A stretch of 64,000 nucleotides of DNA from Alphaproteobacteria bacterium UBA6038 (lineage in GTDB: Bacteria > Pseudomonadota > Alphaproteobacteria > Micropepsales > Micropepsaceae). Both the position numbers and the translations under genes were made by a program. Positions 35,025 to 43,680 of the stretch are shown piece by piece. The number at the start of each line of letters is the position of its first letter. Positions within the stretch are counted from its first letter, which is position 1. The notes beneath the pieces were generated by a model, which did not search any database, was not told the origin of the DNA, and saw only the letters and a list, made by a program, of their open reading frames with translations. The stretch is taken from contig DIZC01000097.1 of NCBI GenBank assembly GCA_002429315.1, positions 1-64,000 on the forward strand. The letters run 5' to 3'.

Positions 35025-35061
35025 TTCGGCGCTATACTCGATCGGTAACGGAGATATCGCG

Positions 35062-35301
35062 ATGAACGAGCTTCTGACACGCATCCATGTCGATCCCAAG
35101 ATTATGGTCGGCAAACCGGTGATTCGCGGTACACGCATTACTGTTGAGCACATCATGAACGAGCTCGCGGCAGGAATGTCCGCTGCAGAGATTGTCGATC
35201 AGTACCGGCCCAGGCTTAGCGAGGAGGATGTCCGCGCGGCCTGCGCTTATGCTTCCGCTCTGCTCTCCGGCGCGCGGATCATTCCTCTTGCGGCAGAATG
35301 A
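35062..35301 (+). CDS. DUF433 antitoxin-like protein
   Basis: 79 residues. Typical DUF433: IHVDPKIMVGKPVIRGTRIT, VEHIMNELAAGMSAAEIVDQ and YRPRLSEEDVRAACAYA. These helix-turn-helix proteins are usually paired with DUF5615 PIN-like proteins as type II antitoxins. Its stop overlaps the next start by 4 bases. Confidence 0.9.
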   Translation: MNELLTRIHVDPKIMVGKPVIRGTRITVEHIMNELAAGMSAAEIVDQYRPRLSEEDVRAACAYASALLSGARIIPLAAE

Positions 35302-35654
35302 AAATAATCGCCGACGAGAACTGCGAACGCGAGATGATCGACGGACTGCGTAGTGTCGGTCACGATGTAGCTACGATTCTCGACCTCGCGCCCGGCATTG
35401 ACGATGAGACCGTATTCACGCTGGCACGGAAGCAGGGGCGCATCCTCCTTACCAACGATCACGATTTCGGGGTGATTGCGGAACATTCGGAGGCACGCCC
35501 GCCGGCCATTATTCCCATGCGACCGGAGCGTCTCAGCTTTCGTCGGCGCATGGAAATTGTTCTGCAAACCGTTGCCGAGCTTGGTAACGACGTCTCCAGT
35601 CAATTTGTCGTTATCGAACCACATCAGGTTCGCAGTCGCCAGTACGAGCCATAA
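35298..35654 (+). CDS. DUF5615 PIN-like toxin candidate
   Basis: 118 residues. It opens MKIIADENCEREMIDGLRSV and contains GRILLTNDHDFG, the acidic motifs of DUF5615 PIN-like proteins. It is predicted as the toxin partner of the DUF433 protein upstream. It ends 11 bases before scoB. Confidence 0.88.
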   Translation: MKIIADENCEREMIDGLRSVGHDVATILDLAPGIDDETVFTLARKQGRILLTNDHDFGVIAEHSEARPPAIIPMRPERLSFRRRMEIVLQTVAELGNDVSSQFVVIEPHQVRSRQYEP

Positions 35655-35665
35655 CGGAGACGACA

Positions 35666-36295
35666 ATGCCGTGGACACGCGATCAAATGGCCAAACGCGC
35701 GGCGCAGGAACTGCACGATGGATTTTACGTGAATCTGGGCATCGGCATTCCAACGCTGGTCGCCAACTATATTCCCGAAGGCATGGAAGTGACTCTTCAG
35801 TCCGAGAACGGCATGCTGGGCATGGGGCCGTTCCCACATGACAACGAGGTGGATCCCGATCTCATCAACGCCGGCAAGCAGACGATCACCGAACTGCCGA
35901 AGACCTCCTATTTTTCCTCTTCGGACTCGTTCGGCATGATCCGCGGCGGCCACATCGATCTGTCCATTCTCGGTGCGATGGAAGTGTCCGAGAGGGGCGA
36001 TCTCGCCAATTGGATGGTGCCCGGCAAGCTGGTCAAAGGCATGGGCGGCGCCATGGACCTGGTGGCGGGCGTCAAACGCTGCATCGCCATCATGGATCAC
36101 ACCGACAAGGCCGGACGTCCCAAGCTGCTCAAACACTGCACCCTGCCGCTGACCGGCGTCGCCTGCATCGACCGCATCGTCACCAATCTCGGCGTGTTCG
36201 ACGTGACGCCGCACGGCTTGACCGTCGTCGAGGTTGCGCCGGGGTCGACGCACGATGAAATCCGGGCGAAAACCGAAGCGACGCTCGCGAACTGA
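35666..36295 (+). CDS. scoB: 3-oxoacid CoA-transferase subunit B
   Basis: 209 residues. The catalytic Glu lies in LQSENGMLGMGP; other landmarks are NLGIGIPTLVANYIP and GGAMDLVAGVKR. It is the second subunit of the SCOT enzyme started by scoA. Expression probably depends on readthrough of the inserted DUF433/DUF5615 module. Confidence 0.96.
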   Translation: MPWTRDQMAKRAAQELHDGFYVNLGIGIPTLVANYIPEGMEVTLQSENGMLGMGPFPHDNEVDPDLINAGKQTITELPKTSYFSSSDSFGMIRGGHIDLSILGAMEVSERGDLANWMVPGKLVKGMGGAMDLVAGVKRCIAIMDHTDKAGRPKLLKHCTLPLTGVACIDRIVTNLGVFDVTPHGLTVVEVAPGSTHDEIRAKTEATLAN

Positions 36296-36352
36296 TGCTC
36301 GCCAAGGCTGCGCGAATCCGGATAACTGCGGTCCATTTCAAAAGGCAGCAGC

Positions 36353-37600
36353 ATGGCGGCGCTTGACGCACTGAAGGGCTGGACCTCCGCCCAGAAGCAC
36401 GTGGTCGTGGCGAGCTATCTCGGCTGGACGCTCGATGCCTTTGACTTCTTTCTCATGGTGTTCGTCATCAGGGACGTGGCGCATGCGTTCGGCGTCGGCA
36501 AGGACGACGTCGCATGGGCGCTGACGCTCACCCTGATGCTGCGGCCGGTCGGCGCCTTTGTCTTCGGCCGCCTGGCCGATCGGTTCGGGCGCAGGCCGGT
36601 GCTCATGGCCGATGTGGCGCTCTATTCGCTGCTCGGCTTCGCCACCGCTTTTGCGCCAAACCTGATCGTCTTCCTCGCGATCCGCGCCGCGTTCGGCATC
36701 GCCATGGGCGGCGAATGGGGCATCGGCGCGTCGCTCACCATGGAAACGATCCGGCCGGAATCGCGCGGGTTCGTGTCTGGCCTGCTGCAGTCCGGCTATC
36801 CGACAGGATATCTGCTGGCCTCGCTCGTCTATCGCAATCTGTACGATCATTTCGGTGCCTGGACGGGGTTCGCCGCGTGGCGCGGCATGTTCCTGGTCGG
36901 CATCCTTCCGGCGCTGCTCATCCTCTACATCCGCCGCCACGTGCCGGAGTCGCCGGGCTGGTCCGCCGAACACGCAAAAACCGGTACGGTGCTGAACGTA
37001 CTGAAGAAGCACTGGCAGCTTGCGCTCTATGCCATCCTGCTGATGACCGCGTTCAATTTCTTCAGTCACGGCACGCAGGACATCTACCCGACCTTTCTTC
37101 AGGTGCAGCACAAGTTCGATACCCGTACCACCGGAAACATCACCGTTCTGTACAACATCGGCGCCATTCTCGGCGGATTGACGTTCGGGCTCATCAGTCA
37201 GAGCCTCGGCCGCAGGCGCACCATCATTGTAGCGGCACTGCTGTCGATTCCAGTGAGCTATCTCTGGGCCTTCTCGCAGACGGCGGCGTTGCTCGCCGCC
37301 GGCGCGTTCCTCATGCAGTTCTTCGTGCAGGGCGCGTGGGGTGTCGTGCCGGCGCACCTGAACGAACTGTCGCCGCCCGATGCGCGCGGCACGTTTCCGG
37401 GTACCGTCTATCAGCTCGGCAACTTCATCGCGTCCTATAATGCGGTGCTGCAGACGAAGATCGGCATCGCCAGCGGCGAGAACTATTCGCTCGCGCTGAT
37501 GAGCGTCGCGATCGCAGCCGCGCTCGCCATCGCGGTGCTGACCGCGCTCGGACGCGAAGCGCGAGAGGCCGATATGACAGTGCGCGCGGCGAGCCCCTAA
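36353..37600 (+). CDS. MFS transporter, carboxylate (sialate/lactate) type
   Basis: 415 residues, about 12 membrane segments. Metabolite:H+ symporter signatures: TLDAFDFFLMVFVIRDVAHA near the N-terminus, GRLADRFGRRPVLM and the GGEWGIGASLTMETIRPESR segment. It probably imports a short carboxylate. Standing after scoB, a ketone body or related acid is possible. Confidence 0.86.
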   Translation: MAALDALKGWTSAQKHVVVASYLGWTLDAFDFFLMVFVIRDVAHAFGVGKDDVAWALTLTLMLRPVGAFVFGRLADRFGRRPVLMADVALYSLLGFATAFAPNLIVFLAIRAAFGIAMGGEWGIGASLTMETIRPESRGFVSGLLQSGYPTGYLLASLVYRNLYDHFGAWTGFAAWRGMFLVGILPALLILYIRRHVPESPGWSAEHAKTGTVLNVLKKHWQLALYAILLMTAFNFFSHGTQDIYPTFLQVQHKFDTRTTGNITVLYNIGAILGGLTFGLISQSLGRRRTIIVAALLSIPVSYLWAFSQTAALLAAGAFLMQFFVQGAWGVVPAHLNELSPPDARGTFPGTVYQLGNFIASYNAVLQTKIGIASGENYSLALMSVAIAAALAIAVLTALGREAREADMTVRAASP

Positions 37601-38662
37601 TCAGCCCGCGCCGCGCAGATACACGTCCACCCGGTCGGCATTGCCGTGATCGTCGATGCCGCCCAGCGCCCGCACGTCGATGCGGCCGGCCGGGACGCCG
37701 CTGTCGATCAGCAGCTGGCGAATGGCGAGTGCCCGACGCAGCGACAGCCGCCGCGCATCGGAGGATTTGTCGCCCGGCGCACCGCCATAAGCTTCCAGCT
37801 CGACGCCTGCCGCTCCGGCATCCAGCGCCGCATTAAGGCTGCCGGCCAGCGATTTCACTTGGCCCGCGCTCTGGCTCTCAGGATCGGTGCCGCCGCCGGC
37901 GAACAGCACTTCGCCCTGTTTGCTTAGGCCGGCATGGCTGTCAGCCTTCGCCGCCGGCTTGAGCGGCTTCGTCACCTGCTTCGGCGCGGGCTCCAGCGAA
38001 GCGAGCTGTGGTCGGCCGCGGACGACGGAACTTGCCTTGGTTTTGGGCGCAGCCGCCGCGGGACGCGCGGCAGGCTCCTTCACCGGGGCCGCGACGGGCG
38101 TACTGCTGTCGAAAGAAAACGGCACCGCGGCATCGGGTGTCGCAACATCGGTCGCCGTATCGGATTCGGGCGTCGCATTGGCCGGGCCGGCAAGCACTTC
38201 CTGCACCGCCTTGCGCCGTTCGGCGCGCGAGACCGGCCCGACCGGTAGAGGCCGGGTTCGCGCCGGACCCGACGCAGCTTGCGGCCGAGGCGGAACAACC
38301 TGTGGCGGAGCCGAAGCAACCTGTGGCCGGGACGAAACAACCTGTGACCGAGGCGACGCTGCAACGCGGCGCGACGTCTTCTGTTGTGGCGCCGCGGGGA
38401 TCTCCGAGCCGAACGGGATGGGTGCTGCCTCCGTGCTTTGCGGTACAGCGGCTTCGGGCGCGATCACAGCCTCCTTTGGCTTGCGCTTCGGCGCCGCGCG
38501 ATGCTGCTTCGGCATATGCAGGTGGATGTCCTGCCCGGGCATGTGCAGCTGGATGGTCCCGCTGCTGTCCGGCAGGCCCTGCGCAAAGGCAGGCGTCGCG
38601 AAAACGAAGCCGGACGCCACCAGGGCGGCGACGGTTCCACGGAAATTGTCACGCAAACTCAA
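37601..38662 (-). CDS. OmpA-like C-terminal domain protein, exported
   Basis: About 353 residues from a TTG at 38662 with AAAGGG 8 bases upstream; a longer TTG start at 38719 is also open. Signal peptide (TVAALVASGFVFATPAFA), a His/Pro/Ala/Lys-rich low-complexity middle, and a C-terminal OmpA-like domain (VELEAYGGAPGD, SLRRALAIRQLLIDSGV, RIDVRALGG) that should bind peptidoglycan. The start is uncertain. Confidence 0.78.
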   Translation of the reverse strand: MSLRDNFRGTVAALVASGFVFATPAFAQGLPDSSGTIQLHMPGQDIHLHMPKQHRAAPKRKPKEAVIAPEAAVPQSTEAAPIPFGSEIPAAPQQKTSRRVAASPRSQVVSSRPQVASAPPQVVPPRPQAASGPARTRPLPVGPVSRAERRKAVQEVLAGPANATPESDTATDVATPDAAVPFSFDSSTPVAAPVKEPAARPAAAAPKTKASSVVRGRPQLASLEPAPKQVTKPLKPAAKADSHAGLSKQGEVLFAGGGTDPESQSAGQVKSLAGSLNAALDAGAAGVELEAYGGAPGDKSSDARRLSLRRALAIRQLLIDSGVPAGRIDVRALGGIDDHGNADRVDVYLRGAG

Positions 38663-38779
38663 GCGACTGACCCTTTGACAGCGACGGTCTAGAATAATGC
38701 CCGCAGGTCCGCGCCACAACCTCTAGGGGCCGCGGCATTCGGTGGTCTAGATTGACGGCATCACCGCGAAGAGGCCCCC

Positions 38780-39889
38780 ATGCAAACCAAAGCCGCCGTG
38801 GCGTATGCGCCCGGCAAGCCGCTCCAGATCGAAACCGTGGAGCTGGAGGGGCCGAAAGCCGGCGAAGTGCTGGTGGAAATCAAGGCGAGCGGCGTCTGCC
38901 ACACCGACGAATTTACGAGGAGCGGCGCCGATCCGGAAGGCCTGTTTCCGGCCATCTTCGGCCATGAAGGCGCGGGCGTGGTGGTGGATGTGGGCCCGGG
39001 CGTCACCAGCGTGGTGAAAGGCGACCACGTCATTCCGCTCTACACGCCGGAATGCCGGCAGTGCAAAAGCTGCCTGTCGCGCAAGACCAATCTCTGCACC
39101 GCGATCCGCGCCACGCAAGGCAAAGGCGTGATGCCGGACGGCACATCGCGGTTTTCGATCGGCGGCGAGATGATCCATCACTACATGGGCTGTTCGACCT
39201 TCTCGAACTACACGGTGCTGCCGGAGATTGCGGTGGCGAAAATCCGCAAAGACGCGCCGTTCGAGAAGGTCTGCTACATCGGCTGCGGCGTCACCACCGG
39301 CGTCGGCGCGGTCATCAACACCGCGAAGGTCGAGCCCGGCGCCAATGTGGTGGTGTTCGGGCTGGGCGGCATCGGCCTCAACGCGGTGCAGGGCGCGCGC
39401 ATGGTGGGCGCCAACATGATCGTAGGCGTGGACATCAATCCCGCGCGCGAAGCTTTGGCCCGCAAGTTCGGCATGACGCACTTCGTCAATCCCAAGGACA
39501 TCGGCGGCGATCTCGTCGCCCATCTGGTCGAGCTCACCGGCGGCGGCGCCGATTACTCCTTCGAATGCGTCGGCAATGTCGATCTCATGCGGGCGGCGCT
39601 GGAATGCTGCCACCGCGGCTGGGGCGTTTCGGTGATCATCGGGGTGGCCGGCGCTGGGCAGGAAATCAGAACGCGGCCGTTCCAGCTGGTGACGGGCCGA
39701 GTGTGGAAAGGCACCGCGTTCGGCGGCGCGCGCGGCCGCACCGACGTGCCGAAAATCGTCGACTGGTACATGGACGGCAAGCTCAACATCGACGATCTCA
39801 TCACCCACGTGCTGCCGCTCGCCGACATCAACCGCGCCTTCGACCTGATGCATTCCGGCGAAAGCATCCGTACCGTGGTGACGTTCTGA
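38780..39889 (+). CDS. S-(hydroxymethyl)glutathione dehydrogenase / class III alcohol dehydrogenase
   Basis: 369 residues. Catalytic Zn ligands in SGVCHTDE and FGHEGAGVV, structural Zn cysteines in CRQCKSCLSRKTNLC, NAD loop GLGGIGLNAVQGA. These features and the length match glutathione-dependent formaldehyde dehydrogenases (FrmA/FlhA/AdhC). It detoxifies formaldehyde and can reduce S-nitrosoglutathione. Confidence 0.92.
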   Translation: MQTKAAVAYAPGKPLQIETVELEGPKAGEVLVEIKASGVCHTDEFTRSGADPEGLFPAIFGHEGAGVVVDVGPGVTSVVKGDHVIPLYTPECRQCKSCLSRKTNLCTAIRATQGKGVMPDGTSRFSIGGEMIHHYMGCSTFSNYTVLPEIAVAKIRKDAPFEKVCYIGCGVTTGVGAVINTAKVEPGANVVVFGLGGIGLNAVQGARMVGANMIVGVDINPAREALARKFGMTHFVNPKDIGGDLVAHLVELTGGGADYSFECVGNVDLMRAALECCHRGWGVSVIIGVAGAGQEIRTRPFQLVTGRVWKGTAFGGARGRTDVPKIVDWYMDGKLNIDDLITHVLPLADINRAFDLMHSGESIRTVVTF

Positions 39890-39922
39890 GCTCTCGTGTT
39901 TGGAGGGGCGCGGCTGTTTTGT

Positions 39923-40050
39923 CCTCCCCCGTTCACGGGGGAGGTGGATCGCCGCGCAGCGGCGAGGCGGAAGGGGGAGCGATGCACTTCCCCCTTCCGC
40001 CTCATGCTCGCTTCGCTCGCATTCGGCACCTCCCCCGCAAGCGGGGGAGG
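39923..40050. repeat. Clover-leaf palindromic repeat after the formaldehyde dehydrogenase
   Basis: Three perfect hairpins in series: CCTCCCCCG with CGGGGGAGG (39923-39944), a 12-bp stem GGCGGAAGGGGG with its complement (39966-40001), and CCTCCCCCGC with GCGGGGGAGG (40029-40050). The first and last also complement each other. The composition is typical of GC-rich dispersed palindromes in alphaproteobacteria. Confidence 0.75.
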
Positions 40051-40064
40051 ATAAGAGCCGCGCG

Positions 40065-40340
40065 GCGCTTCGGTCCTGCGCCGCGCGCCCTACCCGCGTG
40101 CGGACATAGCATCGCTCCGGCCGCACCACCTCATAGAACACCCGCCGTGGCCGGCGCGGCAGCACGCGCAGCGGCGCCAGCTCCGCCTTGAGGCGTGCGA
40201 GATAGAGGGCGAGCGCGCGGCGGAATTCGCAGGCAGCGGCGGTATGGCGGCCCGATTTCCGGGCATTGCAATTGCCGCGCGGCGCGCCGCCTTTCGGCTT
40301 CGGCCGGATGCGGCCGCTGCGCCGGGTGTGAGCTAAACCG
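40065..40340 (-). pseudogene. Decayed GGAPRGN-type small gene
   Basis: The frame reads AHTRRSGRIRPKPKGGAPRG, NCNARKSGRHTAAACEFRRA, then LKAELAPLRVLPRRPRRVFY. The GGAPxGNxNAxKxGRxT pattern occurs in small proteins of phage-like and accessory regions. There is no ATG, GTG or TTG near the expected start (it overlaps the end of the next upstream gene), and the frame runs on without stop into the palindromic repeat. Both ends therefore seem damaged. A rare start codon cannot be excluded. Confidence 0.5.
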
Positions 40341-40662
40341 TTGGCTTTGCAGGAAAAGACGCCTCCGGTTGTTTTGCGGTTTTTCGCGGGGGTGGGGGGT
40401 GCTCCCCCGGATCCGGCTGGGCCGGCAGCTTCGGCAGACGGAGCCGGGGAAGCCGGAGGCAATTCTGCGGCGCCGCCTGGAGCCGGGCGACCGCCGAGCC
40501 GGTTGCGGCCATCGCGTAGGACATCCGGACAAAGACATCGATCCACATGGGGCACGGGCGGGCATCGCGGGCGGGCGCCCCCAGCCGGGCGCAGGCCTGC
40601 AGAAGCGCGAACTGCGCCTGCAGATGCTCCTCCAGCGCGCGTATATGCCTGTTTCTGTCCAT
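40333..40662 (-). CDS. Hypothetical protein with Pro-rich tail
   Basis: 109 residues. The first 65 form amphipathic helices (RHIRALEEHLQAQFALLQAC, MWIDVFVRMSYAMAATGSAV); the rest is Pro/Lys-rich. No family is assigned. It lies directly upstream of the decayed GGAPRGN frame on the same strand and overlaps it, so the two probably formed an operon. Confidence 0.5.
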   Translation of the reverse strand: MDRNRHIRALEEHLQAQFALLQACARLGAPARDARPCPMWIDVFVRMSYAMAATGSAVARLQAAPQNCLRLPRLRLPKLPAQPDPGEHPPPPRKTAKQPEASFPAKPTV

Positions 40663-40909
40663 TTTGCGAGACTACAGCACAAGACAGAAGGAATCAAGAC
40701 CCAATTATCACCCTGACTTAGTAGCCCGCTATGTGTGGTAAGACACTGAATTTGTTAGCTGAATGCCTTGCTAACTACTCTCTTGACAATAAGCCTACAT
40801 GGCCTAAGTCGTCAGTTCGCTCGGGCAGGGATTTTGGTATAGCTACCTTTCCTTACCGAAAAACTGCTAACACAAGAGGACGGCTGAAAGCGGCGGTGCG
40901 GTTGGACCA

Positions 40910-41680
40910 GTGACAAAGCTCGCAGGAAATCCGCCTCTGACAGAGATTGCGATGACGGTGCAGTTTCCAGAATTCGCGCCTATCACAATTCTCGACTATG
41001 CGAATTTGCGGGATGCCTTAATCGACAAGTTTCCGGTTTTCCAGCAAGCGCTGCGAATCCCCCCCATTGAGACGAACCCGGCGCGTGCTGCCGAACCAAA
41101 CATCCAACTTGGCCCCTCCGGCGCTCAGCTGCCACGTATTCTGCTAATCAGCTCGGATTCCCAGCGGTTGATGCAGTTTCAGAGTGATCGCTTTGGTTAC
41201 AATTGGCGCAGGACAGGAGCTCTTACCGAAAATACTTCGTATCCCGGGTTTGAAACTATAAAGCTCGAATTCGCGGATACCTTCCGCCAGTTTGGCATAT
41301 GGGTTAGGCAGCGGTTCGGCGCATCAATTCAACCACTCGCAGCAGAGTTATTTTACACGAATGCGGTGCCGCTCGTGACCGAGAGTGGCCTCAAGAGAAT
41401 TTCAGAGGTGTTTCGCTTTTTCTCGCCCCCGACCTTGCGAAGGGTCGGAGCTTGGCAGACCTCTTGGGTAGAGCCGTTAGAAGATCGAGGATATGTACAG
41501 GCAGCGGCAGCGATCGCCGCTCTCCCTGATGGAACCCCCGTTGGCGCATTGAATCTGACCGGCCGTGTGAGGATGGACGGTGCGTCTGCGGACCCGACAA
41601 CCTGGTTTGACGCCATTCATGCGCTGACCTTGGAAGTTTTCCAATATGCGCTTAAGTATGAAGCGGAGAACGAGCAATGA
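40910..41680 (+). CDS. TIGR04255-like family protein, first gene of a three-gene cassette
   Basis: 256 residues from a GTG. The profile of TIGR04255 is visible: NPPLTEIAMTVQFPEF at the N-terminus, FQSDRFGYNWRR near residue 95, YPGFETIKLEFADTF, then a long alpha/beta region. TIGR04255 is a sporadically distributed family of unknown function, often in accessory regions. It overlaps the next gene by 4 bases. Base composition is clearly less GC-rich than the surroundings. Weak promoter-like TTGACA lies at 40783-40788. Confidence 0.75.
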   Translation: MTKLAGNPPLTEIAMTVQFPEFAPITILDYANLRDALIDKFPVFQQALRIPPIETNPARAAEPNIQLGPSGAQLPRILLISSDSQRLMQFQSDRFGYNWRRTGALTENTSYPGFETIKLEFADTFRQFGIWVRQRFGASIQPLAAELFYTNAVPLVTESGLKRISEVFRFFSPPTLRRVGAWQTSWVEPLEDRGYVQAAAAIAALPDGTPVGALNLTGRVRMDGASADPTTWFDAIHALTLEVFQYALKYEAENEQ

Positions 41681-42243
41681 TAGCAGCAGCAGCAGACGCC
41701 GGCACATTGCCGCCCGTGCATATTGAGCAATTGATTGCTTCCAATACCTCTGCCGCGCTTTCGCAGAGCGCACTACTGCATCCCTGTGGCGATGATCGTG
41801 CGGCTGCGCCTCCGTCCGGCAATGCAAGTTGGCTTCCTGCCGCGCAAAGAAGCTTCTCTGCAATCAAGGCTCTGCCGGACAGATGGGACGGTCCGCGGAG
41901 TTCTCGCATTAGCGATGCGATTATTTACCGAGCCGACAGGATTTTGCGAGACGCACTTGAAAACGTCAGCAATGCTGTGGCTCCCTACATTGTGCCGCGT
42001 GCTGATGGTTCCCTTCAGTTTGAGTGGAACACCGACTCACATGAATTAGAGTTCTATCTTAATAAGGACGGGTCCGTATCCGCTTGGGTCGCGGACAGAA
42101 ACTCTGGAGCCGAGTTTGAGGGGGAAGGCGATAAAGCGTTTGATATCCTTTTCCGTTGGGCGGCAAGGGTTGCTGCGAAAAGCAGCGATGCGGCTGATGT
42201 ACAAGTGCCGCAAGCCGCGCCCAGAATCTTACTTGCAGCCTGA
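41677..42243 (+). CDS. Second gene of the cassette, unknown function
   Basis: 188 residues, no membrane segment. The middle contains IKALPDRWDGPRSSRISDA and the second half a strand-rich block (ADGSLQFEWNTDSHELEFYL, then NKDGSVSAWVADR), a layout I associate with small hypothetical proteins scoring plant-like or phage-like domains, without a known role. Start overlaps the TIGR04255-like stop (ATGA); the 3' end overlaps the third gene by about 50 bases. Confidence 0.7.
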   Translation: MIAAAADAGTLPPVHIEQLIASNTSAALSQSALLHPCGDDRAAAPPSGNASWLPAAQRSFSAIKALPDRWDGPRSSRISDAIIYRADRILRDALENVSNAVAPYIVPRADGSLQFEWNTDSHELEFYLNKDGSVSAWVADRNSGAEFEGEGDKAFDILFRWAARVAAKSSDAADVQVPQAAPRILLAA

Positions 42244-42646
42244 CTGTCTGGCGCTTCGCACGATCCGATCCCACTATCACGTCACTCCAGATAATAGGAC
42301 GCAGAGCTTTCGCATTACGTCTGCGGCCTACTCATGGACGGATGATGGTTCGGTGTCCGTTGATCTTGGCCAACTGATCACAGAGGACGGCCTACCGCTG
42401 ACGGCCCTTTATCCGAGTATGACTCAAGCCGTTGCACTCGTGTCCCACCGCATTGATGCGCTTCATGTGCGTGGTCTTTCGGTGCAGCATGAGCCAGTCG
42501 CTGAAGATTGGTATCACGGCGGGATCTACGGCGTCACTGATGCACTACGGCGAAAATTGGCCAAATCAGCAAGCACAGTCGTTCCCATTGACCAAGCAGC
42601 CGCCCGAGCTTTTTGGGAAATGAAAAACGGAAAGCTACCGTGGTGA
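42188..42646 (+). CDS. Third gene of the cassette, unknown function
   Basis: About 152 residues from the ATG at 42188 (or 149 from 42197). After a basic start it reads FRITSAAYSWTDDGSVSVDL and WYHGGIYGVTDALRRKLA, ending MKNGKLPW. The pattern of a short Ser/Asp-rich strand block followed by HGxIxG looks conserved, but no family is recognised. It overlaps the preceding gene, indicating one transcription unit. Confidence 0.65.
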   Translation: MRLMYKCRKPRPESYLQPDCLALRTIRSHYHVTPDNRTQSFRITSAAYSWTDDGSVSVDLGQLITEDGLPLTALYPSMTQAVALVSHRIDALHVRGLSVQHEPVAEDWYHGGIYGVTDALRRKLAKSASTVVPIDQAAARAFWEMKNGKLPW

Positions 42647-42649
42647 TTT

Positions 42650-42810
42650 TTGTTTTCGACGCCAGCGCACAAAGCGCGCCGCCTGTACCTCCCGACAAGC
42701 GTTGCACTGATAGAGGCCGGGGCGATGCGACTGGCCTTTCATGAGCGTGGTTTGGTCCACAACCCCGCAGTGATGATTAGGATCAAGACCTAATTGTCCG
42801 ATTACCCACG
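42650..42810 (-). pseudogene. Relic of an IS1595-family transposase zinc ribbon
   Basis: One frame reads NHHCGVVDQTTLMKGQSHRP then GLYQCNACRE, the zinc-ribbon of IS1595-type transposases (CPHCG...GLYxCxxCR), and then loses similarity where FTVxxGT should follow. Only this fragment is left. It differs from the complete transposase at 3761-4693, so it came from another element of the family. Confidence 0.7.
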
Positions 42811-42921
42811 CCCCTAGGCTTAGCGAAGAGATATGCGTGGCAGGGCGGCATCCAGCCATTGCTCTTTCCAATGGAAACTCGCTCCGCCGAGCTGGCCGCG
42901 CCGGCGCGAAAGGCAGGAACT

Positions 42922-43680
42922 CTACTCCGCCTGTGAAATGGCAAACGCGAGCAGCAGGCCAATGACGACGAGGAGTCCGGTGGCGCCGTGCTCGCCCTCC
43001 ACCGCTTCCGGAAGCATGGTGTCGGAGACCATCGTCAACAGCGCGCCGGCCGCGACCGCATTCACCAGCGCCAGGACCGCCGGCGGCGCATCGCCCAGGA
43101 AGGCCGCGCCCGCCAGCGAAGCCAGGCCCGATATCACCGCAATCGAGCACCACAAGGCGAAGATGTAGATCGTGCTGCGCCCCGCCTTGCGCATGCCGAG
43201 CGCGCTGGTGAGCCCCTCAGGAAAGTTCGACAGGAAGATCGCCGCAAACATCGGTAAGCTGACGCCGCCGCCCGCGAAAAGGCTCACGCACAGTACGACC
43301 GATTCCGGGATGCCGTCCAGCAGAGAGCCGATGGCGATCACCACAGCCCTCCGCCTTGGGAAGCCGGCTGCTGCTGGTTGCCCGAGCGTTCGCGGTGGTG
43401 CGCGCCGTTCCGCGACACGATCCAGTTGGCGACCGCATAGGCCCCGGAGCCGGCGATCGCGCCGGTCACCAGGGGCCGAACGCCCGCCTTCTTGAAGCCG
43501 TCGAAGATGAGATCGTACGCGGCGGCGGAAATCAGCACGCCGCAGCCAAAGCTCATGATGCCCGCCGTCACGCGGGTGCCCAGCCGTCCGGCATAGGTCG
43601 CGCGCCCGCGCCGATCACAGCGACGTGGCGCCGACAAATCCCCACAGGCCTGCCTGCGCCCAGACCGGCAGATGCAGCAT
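42922..43680 (-). pseudogene. ZIP-family metal transporter, frameshifted
   Basis: Pieces of one ZIP protein lie in three frames: MLHLPVWAQAGLWGFVGATS from the ATG at 43680, then TAGIMSFGCGVLISAAAYDL to NQQQPASQGGGLW, then (after a shift near 43340) AIGSLLDGIPESVVLCVSLF and FLSNFPEGLTSALGMRKAGR to the end. At least two frameshifts are needed to join them. In working homologues these parts form a continuous inner-membrane Zn/Fe permease of about 250 residues. Confidence 0.75.

Noticed and set aside
36338..37357. 339-codon minus-strand frame opposite the carboxylate MFS gene
   Set aside because: Antisense shadow with no recognisable motif; the plus strand encodes a clear 12-helix transporter.
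40731..40913. 60-codon plus-strand frame before the TIGR04255-like gene
   Set aside because: No recognisable motif or ribosome site. It overlaps the next start and may only be leader sequence; an AT-richer promoter region is as likely.
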